44,242 bases of DNA from Elusimicrobia bacterium CG1_02_56_21. Its GTDB lineage: Bacteria; Elusimicrobiota; Elusimicrobia; Elusimicrobiales; UBA9959. The notes beneath the pieces are model-generated. The model was not told the DNA's origin. It saw nothing but the letters and a program-made list of their open reading frames with translations, and searched no databases. Positions 39,062 to 44,242 of the stretch are shown piece by piece. The stretch covers positions 113-44,354 of the forward strand of contig MNUR01000002.1 in assembly GCA_001871115.1 (NCBI GenBank), in the 5' to 3' direction. A program made the translations under genes and the position numbers. The number at the start of each line of letters is the position of its first letter. Position 1 is the first letter of the stretch.

Positions 39062-39988
39062 ATGCGAGTTCTACTACTGGCAGTGATTTTAATTGCGCAG
39101 GGGCCGCGGCTTAAAGCCGCGCAAAGTTCCGCGGCGCAGTTCCTTAACCTGGGTTTCGGAGCCCGGGCCCTGGGCATGGGGGAAGCTTATTCCGCCGTGG
39201 CTGACGATATTTCCTCCGTCTATTACAATCCGGCCGGGCTGGCCTCAGGCACGGAGGGGAGGGAGCTTTCTTTCTCCCACGCTTTTCATATACAGGACAC
39301 TGCCGTTTCACAATTTGCTTTTATGCGCCGCCCTTATGCCGCGGCGATAACCTATTTTTCCGCCGGCGAGCTGGAGGGCAGGGGCCCTTCTGCCGAGCTG
39401 ACCGGCAACTTTACGGCCAGGGATGTGGCCGCGCAGATTTCCCGCGGTTTTAAACTGGGAGCTTTTGACGCCGGTATTTCCGGCAAGGTGATAAACCAGA
39501 AGATAAAGTCCAGCGGGGCCACCTCTTTCGCCGCCGACGCCGGCTTGCTCTACCGCTTTGCCGGAACCCCTTATTCCTTCGGAGCTTCACTTGTTAATTT
39601 CGGGACCAGGGTTAAATTTGAAGAAGAGAGCTTTTCTCTGCCTCTTAAGTTCAAAGCGGGGGCCGCGGCTAATTTCCCGTCTCCCGGGCTGCTGCTTGCG
39701 CTTGACCTGGAATTCCCCGACGACGGGCCGGCCGCTGCGCGGGCCGGGGTTGAATATAAAGGGCTCGACAGCATAGCCCTGCGCCTGGGCTATAAGACCA
39801 CTGCCTCGGGCCAGCGGGACGCGATACTCGGCCGCGGCTTCGGGGATTCTGCGTCCGGGGTGGCAGGCATGTACGGTTTTTTTGCGGGCGCAGGTTTTGA
39901 ATATGCCGGTTTCAAGCTGGATTATGCCTTGTTGCCTTACGGCGACCTCGGCACCGCGCACAGGTTTTCGGTGGGAATGAAGTTTTAA
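39062..39988 (+). CDS. PorV/PorQ-like outer-membrane beta-barrel protein (second copy)
   Basis: A 308-residue protein with a signal peptide (1-19) and a textbook PorV/PorQ-family start: QFLNLGFGARALGMGEAYSA then VADDISSVYYNPAGLA. The barrel strands end in DYALLPYGDLGTAHRFSVGMKF, so the chain finishes with an aromatic residue as outer-membrane barrels do. It is about 40 residues shorter than the first copy at 7306 and lacks its Lys-rich tail. It is encoded three genes after a CTD-bearing FN3 protein and just before the giant fibre-like gene, which suggests a role in exporting or anchoring one of them, by analogy to PorV in type IX secretion. Strong ribosome site (ttggagg). Transport function is inferred. 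Confidence 0.87.
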   Translation: MRVLLLAVILIAQGPRLKAAQSSAAQFLNLGFGARALGMGEAYSAVADDISSVYYNPAGLASGTEGRELSFSHAFHIQDTAVSQFAFMRRPYAAAITYFSAGELEGRGPSAELTGNFTARDVAAQISRGFKLGAFDAGISGKVINQKIKSSGATSFAADAGLLYRFAGTPYSFGASLVNFGTRVKFEEESFSLPLKFKAGAAANFPSPGLLLALDLEFPDDGPAAARAGVEYKGLDSIALRLGYKTTASGQRDAILGRGFGDSASGVAGMYGFFAGAGFEYAGFKLDYALLPYGDLGTAHRFSVGMKF

Positions 39989-40064
39989 ACAGCCTGCGCC
40001 CGGGAGCATGCTGAAGATGAGAGTTAAAGACTGAGCTTTGACTTAGTGTTTTATGGAGCCTATT

Positions 40065-43000
40065 ATGAAGAAAATTATATTTGCAATTTCACTTTTTGCC
40101 CTCGGCTGGGCCGCCCCGCTGCAAGCGGAAATAATGACCTACCAGGGCCGGCTGAAAGAGTCAAGCATCCCGGTTATAGGCAACCGATATTTTATTTTCA
40201 ACCTGTGTAACGATGAATTCGCCGGTACCTGCACTCCTACTTTGACCCAGCCTTTCGCGGTCGCTAACGGCTTGTTCAAGTCGACATTTACCATACCGGC
40301 GGTTGATCTTTCCCAGGGCCAGTGGTTCCTGGAGGTATCGGTCGGGCTTACCGCAGGTTCGGAATCGGCCCTGTCCCCGCGGGAGCGGCTTACCGCTGTC
40401 CCGTTTTCCGTCTACGCCTCATCTGCGGCCTCCGCTTCTTCTTTAGCCGCCGGCAGCGGTTATGGCGTGATTTCCTCAACGCACATGGTAGTACTGGGTT
40501 CGCTGAGCGCCAGCGATACGGGCATACAGGTTTCAACCTTCGCCCTTGTAAATGCGTACGCCCAGTTGCAGAATGATAATCCGGGCGGGCAGGATCTGCG
40601 TGTAGGCGTTTACGGCCGCGTGGATTCCGCCAGCGCCGAAGCTGGCGACATGATGGCAGCCGGCAATTTTGAAACGGAAGTTCCCGCCGGAAAGAACGGT
40701 ATGATGGTAGGCTTGCGCGCAGCCAACCGCAACTATGGATCTTCGCCCAGGGCCGTGGGCCTGCTTGTGGATTCGCTGCAGAATACAGGGGCTGGCGGCA
40801 TAACCGACACCTACGGGGTATGGATTTCAACTCTTACGGACGGGGCCCAGACCAACCAGCCCTTCGCTCTTTATTCCGAAGATTCCAATGCCCGCACTTA
40901 TTTTGCCGGTGACGTTGGGATAGGCGCCGCGATGCCCCTTGCGCCGCTTCACGTTAATGTGGGGAATTCCGGATTTCTCGCGGTCAGCTATAATGATACC
41001 GCCGCAGGCTGGGGGGATATAGCTTTCCTGGACAATACCAGCGGGAACCGGAAATGGGGCGTCGGAGCCTTTGCCGACTCCCACCCTGTCATGCCCAACA
41101 GCTGGTATCTCTGGCAGAATGTCGACAAAAACGAGACGGCGGTCAGCAAGTACAGGATCATAGCAAGCGATACCGGCAATGTGGGGATAAGCTCAGATAC
41201 TCCCAAATACCGCCTCGTGGTCTCTTCCGGAGCTGGAGAAACCGGGACTATAATGGCTGTTTCTACCGGCAATACTAATGTGTTCTGGGTAGCCGGAGAC
41301 GGCGCTCATGCTACATATTTTTACGGAGACGGGTCCGGCCTGACCGGGGTGACCGGCGCCACCGGAACCGATCCCGACGCTCTGCCGAAGGCCGGCGGTA
41401 CCATGGCCGGACCCATTTCAATGGGCGGCAATGACATCAACTCTATAAGCAGCATAACCGTTTCTGGCGAGGTCACCGCTTTGCGCTACCAGATAAACGG
41501 CAGCACCGTGATAGCACTGCTTCCGGGCAACGGCAGCCTTGCTGTAGGCCCTATGGCCGGCGCAGTGAACACCGGTGTCTATAATCTTTTTGTGGGTTCC
41601 GCGGCCGGTAAAGTTAACACTACCGGCATTCACAATGTTCTGGTAGGTTATGGGGCCGGATCTACTAATACTTCCGGAACCGGGAACACCTTCATCGGTT
41701 CTTCCGCCGGCAGCGCTAATGCCACCGGTTTGCAGAATATTGTTATTGGTTATAACCAGCAGACCTCCGCCTCCAACTCCGCCAGCGAACTGAACATAGG
41801 CGGGCTCCTCTTCGGGCGCCTGGGCGAGAAATCCGTGGGTATTTCCACGCGCAACCCGCAAGCCGCGCTGGATATTGTTTCCACAGCCACAGGCGCCGGC
41901 TACTTCGCCCAGATCTGGCGGGACGGCAACGGCGCCATACAGTCATCCATGTCGGCCACCGGCGTAATGATGGCCAATAAGTTCGTCGGCGACGGCTCGG
42001 GCATCACCGGGCTGGGCAGCGCGGATAATGTTACTGGCACGGTGGCGATCGCCAATGGCGGAACCAATTCCTCAACCGCGCTCACCGGCAGCGCCATCAT
42101 GGTTTCCAACTTGGCCGGCAACAGGATAGAGCAGGGACCTTCGGGCAGTGTTACTACAGTTCTCCACGGGAATGCCGGCGGCGCGCCGACCTATGGGCCG
42201 GTTTCGCTTACAGCGGACGTAAGCGGCGTCCTGGGCCTTGCCAACGGCGGCACAGGGGGGGCCACTTATACAGGCGCGCAGATAATGCTGGGCCTGGTGC
42301 CCGGCACGAGCGTACAGGCGTACGACGCCGACCTGGTCACATATGCGGGCATAACGCCCTCGGCAAGTATACAGTCTTTCCTCGGTTCCGCCGATAACTC
42401 AACAGCAAGGACCAGCCTGGGCGCCGTGAGTACAGCCGGAGACACCATGACCGGGCAGCTGACCAATACCTCCTCGGTCACAATAACCGGCAATGGCGGC
42501 GGAGCATACGGCCTTGAGGTTTCCTCTAATGTCTCCCTCGCCGGCGCCCTATATTCCGCCAACGGCAGCGTCGGTATCGGGAACGCCGCGCCTGTGGCGA
42601 AGCTGGATGTTTATGGCCCGGATACCGCCTCGTTCATTGAGACTCATAATATGAACAATTCGGGCAAAAAGACTCTGCGTGTAGGCCTCTGGAGCAATCA
42701 CGGCCTTCTGGACGTTTATGATGTGTCTGAAGGTACCGCGATCCGCTTGAACGCGGATCCCACCGCCCCGACATTTTTCAACGCCGGCAATATCGGCGTC
42801 GGGACCACGGCGCCGGACCAGAAACTTACCGTGGCCGGTAATATCAGCCAGACCGGCGTATTGATTTCCAGCGGGGCGGGGAATAATTACTTCGCAGGCA
42901 ATGTGGGCATCTCCACCGGCATGCCGGAGGCGCGGCTGGACGTGCTGGCTGGGGGGGCTACGCCGACGGATATGGCGCAGATCTGGCGGGACGGCGGCGG

Positions 43001-44242
43001 CGCCATACAGTCATCCATGTCGGCCACCGGCATAATGATGGCCAATAAGTTCGTCGGCGACGGCTCGGGGCTTACCGGCGTAGTTACCACGGCCGGCGGC
43101 ACTATGGCGGGCGATATAAACATGGCCGGCCACCGGATCTCGAACGTTTCCACCATGTCGGTGAGCGGCGTGGCCGGCGGGATAGTTATAGTTCCGTACG
43201 TTAACGAGACCGCGGATTACGCCAGTAATGCCGGTATAGCCATAGGCTCCTCCACGGTGCAGAACTATAACAAGGGCGTGGGAATAGGCTACCTCGCCAA
43301 TGTCAACCATGATAGCGGCGTAGGTATAGGGGATAACGCGTACACCAATTACGGTTCAGGCGTCGGTATCGGCGTGCAGGCACACACCAACAACTCTTCA
43401 GGCGTCGGCATCGGCAACGGCGCCGCCAGTAATTATTCTTCCGGAGTAGGGGTTGGAGCTTCTGCCAGCAACAACTATAATTACGGCGTCGGTCTCGGCT
43501 ATCAGGCGAACTATAACCACGACTACGCGGTGGGCGTGGGTGCCAACTCCACCGGCAGCAAGGGCTATGGCTCGGCTTTAGGCGCTTATTCCTACGCGTC
43601 CTCCTCCTCTACGGCGGTGGGAGCGTATGCCAAGGCCAACGCGGAGCTCAGCCTCGCTTTCGGCTACGGCACCGTGAATAATTCCACCGGCACGGCCAGT
43701 TTCGGCGTTTACGCCGTGCAGACCGCCAGCGCCGTCAGCGCGGGCTATTACCAGATAAACGGCAGCACAGTGCTGGCGATATCCGGCAGCGGGAACTTAT
43801 TTGCGGGATACCAGGCAGGTCTTGTTACTACTGGCGATGCGAACACGTTTGTCGGCAGGAACGCTGGCTATAGTAATACCACGGGTGGTTTTAACGTAGC
43901 CATGGGCCGTGACGCAGGTTTTTATAACCAGAGCGGACAGAATAATGTGATCATGGGCTATCAGGCCGGATTGGGCGTGGCGGGAAATTCATACAACGAT
44001 TCCGCGCTTATCGGTTTTGAAGCCGGAAACGCATTGACGACCGGTTCAGGAAATGTACTCATGGGCTACCAAGCCGGTTCCAATATCACCTCCGGTAGCG
44101 GGAACATCATAATTGGAATTTCTACAGGGACCCCACAGCCTACCGACAGCAACATCCTGAATATAGGCGGGGTACTCTTCGGCACACTGGACGAAGGCGG
44201 AATCGGGATAAATTCATTCCGTACCCCGACCCCGACTAAACC
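40065..44242 (+). CDS. Giant tail-fibre-like surface protein, 3' end outside the window
   Basis: From the ATG at 40065 (ggag six bases upstream) the frame has no stop to the end of the window, at least 1392 codons. A signal peptide (1-22) is followed by a domain starting EIMTYQGRLKESS and ending SPRERLTAVPFSVYA (about 23-125), seen at the start of many bacterial surface proteins. The rest is modular: GDGSGLTG/GDGSGITG motifs, GVG/GIG-x2-AP/MP-x-KL/RL fibre motifs and NGGT turns. There are two blocks beginning YQINGSTV, running through Asn-Gly-Asn..AG..TG repeats and ending LNIGGLLFG or LNIGGVLFG. Six 14-residue GVGIG-type repeats lie at about 1071-1154. Such proteins often end in an S74 intramolecular chaperone, which would lie beyond the window. 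Probably a surface adhesin; no phage genes are nearby. Confidence 0.85.
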   Translation, partial: MKKIIFAISLFALGWAAPLQAEIMTYQGRLKESSIPVIGNRYFIFNLCNDEFAGTCTPTLTQPFAVANGLFKSTFTIPAVDLSQGQWFLEVSVGLTAGSESALSPRERLTAVPFSVYASSAASASSLAAGSGYGVISSTHMVVLGSLSASDTGIQVSTFALVNAYAQLQNDNPGGQDLRVGVYGRVDSASAEAGDMMAAGNFETEVPAGKNGMMVGLRAANRNYGSSPRAVGLLVDSLQNTGAGGITDTYGVWISTLTDGAQTNQPFALYSEDSNARTYFAGDVGIGAAMPLAPLHVNVGNSGFLAVSYNDTAAGWGDIAFLDNTSGNRKWGVGAFADSHPVMPNSWYLWQNVDKNETAVSKYRIIASDTGNVGISSDTPKYRLVVSSGAGETGTIMAVSTGNTNVFWVAGDGAHATYFYGDGSGLTGVTGATGTDPDALPKAGGTMAGPISMGGNDINSISSITVSGEVTALRYQINGSTVIALLPGNGSLAVGPMAGAVNTGVYNLFVGSAAGKVNTTGIHNVLVGYGAGSTNTSGTGNTFIGSSAGSANATGLQNIVIGYNQQTSASNSASELNIGGLLFGRLGEKSVGISTRNPQAALDIVSTATGAGYFAQIWRDGNGAIQSSMSATGVMMANKFVGDGSGITGLGSADNVTGTVAIANGGTNSSTALTGSAIMVSNLAGNRIEQGPSGSVTTVLHGNAGGAPTYGPVSLTADVSGVLGLANGGTGGATYTGAQIMLGLVPGTSVQAYDADLVTYAGITPSASIQSFLGSADNSTARTSLGAVSTAGDTMTGQLTNTSSVTITGNGGGAYGLEVSSNVSLAGALYSANGSVGIGNAAPVAKLDVYGPDTASFIETHNMNNSGKKTLRVGLWSNHGLLDVYDVSEGTAIRLNADPTAPTFFNAGNIGVGTTAPDQKLTVAGNISQTGVLISSGAGNNYFAGNVGISTGMPEARLDVLAGGATPTDMAQIWRDGGGAIQSSMSATGIMMANKFVGDGSGLTGVVTTAGGTMAGDINMAGHRISNVSTMSVSGVAGGIVIVPYVNETADYASNAGIAIGSSTVQNYNKGVGIGYLANVNHDSGVGIGDNAYTNYGSGVGIGVQAHTNNSSGVGIGNGAASNYSSGVGVGASASNNYNYGVGLGYQANYNHDYAVGVGANSTGSKGYGSALGAYSYASSSSTAVGAYAKANAELSLAFGYGTVNNSTGTASFGVYAVQTASAVSAGYYQINGSTVLAISGSGNLFAGYQAGLVTTGDANTFVGRNAGYSNTTGGFNVAMGRDAGFYNQSGQNNVIMGYQAGLGVAGNSYNDSALIGFEAGNALTTGSGNVLMGYQAGSNITSGSGNIIIGISTGTPQPTDSNILNIGGVLFGTLDEGGIGINSFRTPTPTK
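41910..42001 (+). repeat. 92-bp direct repeat, copy 1 (inside the fibre-like gene)
   Basis: Matches 42978-43069 at 89 of 92 positions, 1068 bases apart and in frame. It encodes AQIWRDG through MMANKFVGDGSG. The near-identity at silent positions points to recent duplication or gene conversion. Confidence 0.9.
42978..43069 (+). repeat. 92-bp direct repeat, copy 2 (inside the fibre-like gene)
   Basis: Second copy of the 41910-42001 repeat. Differences are two bases in one codon (aac versus ggc) and one g/a change (gta versus ata, Val versus Ile). Confidence 0.9.
43275..43526 (+). repeat. Six 42-bp tandem units encoding YadA-head-like 14-residue repeats
   Basis: Six consecutive 14-codon units begin GVGIG, GVGIG, GVGIG, GVGIG, GVGVG and GVGLG. 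A seventh degenerate unit begins AVGVG at 43527. The pattern resembles the left-handed beta-roll of trimeric autotransporter heads. The units are diverged at DNA level, so this is an old coding repeat and not a satellite or CRISPR. Confidence 0.82.

Noticed and set aside
40038..40066. TTGACT, 17-base spacer, TATTAT as a promoter for the fibre-like gene
   Set aside because: The spacing is ideal, but the -10 overlaps the start codon at 40065, so the transcript would begin inside the signal peptide with no later suitable start. The gene also has its own Shine-Dalgarno upstream. Probably coincidence.
43275..43526. 42-bp periodic repeats as a CRISPR array
   Set aside because: Units are contiguous, diverged and in frame with no spacers; they encode 14-residue protein repeats.
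40065..44242. Tail-fibre-like gene as part of a prophage
   Set aside because: It has a signal peptide, and its neighbours are outer-membrane and surface genes. No capsid, terminase, integrase, lysis or other tail genes are in the window.

Overview
The window is GC-rich, densely coding DNA from a Gram-negative-type bacterium. Evidence for an outer membrane includes two PorV/PorQ-type beta-barrel proteins, several signal-peptide proteins and a lipoprotein. Two large secreted proteins end in a FlgD/T9SS-type-A-like sorting domain with a YPNP motif. There are many fibronectin-III surface proteins and a phage-tail-fibre-like giant protein. This mixture fits Elusimicrobiota best in my judgement, with Fibrobacterota or another FCB-like lineage as alternatives. 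That assignment is inference, because the window holds no rRNA or other taxonomic marker. I found no tRNA, rRNA, CRISPR array, IS transposase or phage structural operon.

Layout. Positions 1-2992 are the 3' part of an alpha-2-macroglobulin-like protein with an intact CTEQ thioester motif. A strongly folded intergenic region follows, and then a small membrane protein. Positions 3693-8361 form surface locus 1: an FN3 protein with an I9-like N-terminal domain, an HETGH metalloprotease with a C-terminal sorting-like domain, and a PorV-like barrel. Next come a GT4 glycosyltransferase, an exported seven-bladed WD40 protein and a nucleoside transporter. A minus-strand operon (15703-11982) encodes a FlgO-vWA fusion, a NagZ-type GH3 enzyme and signal peptidase I. 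Positions 15866-22081 hold housekeeping and metabolic genes: an ApbE-like lipoprotein, a half-length asparaginase with an M18 aminopeptidase, a Spinster-type MFS transporter, an RluA synthase, a double-thioredoxin oxidoreductase and a DUF2892 protein. A 165-bp inverted-repeat element sits at the end of that stretch. Positions 22265-25543 encode a three-domain M1-M28-PDZ exopeptidase. After it come a DeoB-like phosphopentomutase, a divergent DUF4015 hydrolase/pullulanase pair, a secreted helical protein and a LUD protein.

Positions 32290-44242 form surface locus 2. In order they are a 1239-residue FN3 protein with a sorting-like C-terminus, a CARDB/PrcB-type protein, a FecR-domain protein, a four-helix-bundle gene inside imperfect inverted repeats, a second PorV-like barrel, and a giant fibre-like gene. 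The fibre-like gene stays open to the window's end, for at least 1392 codons, and carries tail-fibre and YadA-head-like repeats.

How they may work together. Each PorV-like barrel is encoded beside a protein with a matching C-terminal domain. That suggests two local secretion and display modules analogous to the PorV shuttle and CTD cargo of type IX secretion. Secreted proteases (HETGH, M1-M28), a pullulanase, an M18 aminopeptidase, asparaginase, nucleoside uptake and phosphopentomutase together suggest a heterotroph scavenging peptides, glucans and nucleosides.

At transcription level, several genes without a Shine-Dalgarno carry a TANNAT hexamer 6-7 bases before the start codon, which points to leaderless mRNAs. 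Perfect bidirectional hairpin terminators separate convergent genes at 10631, 16924 and 26953. No gene-free stretch exceeds about 230 bases.
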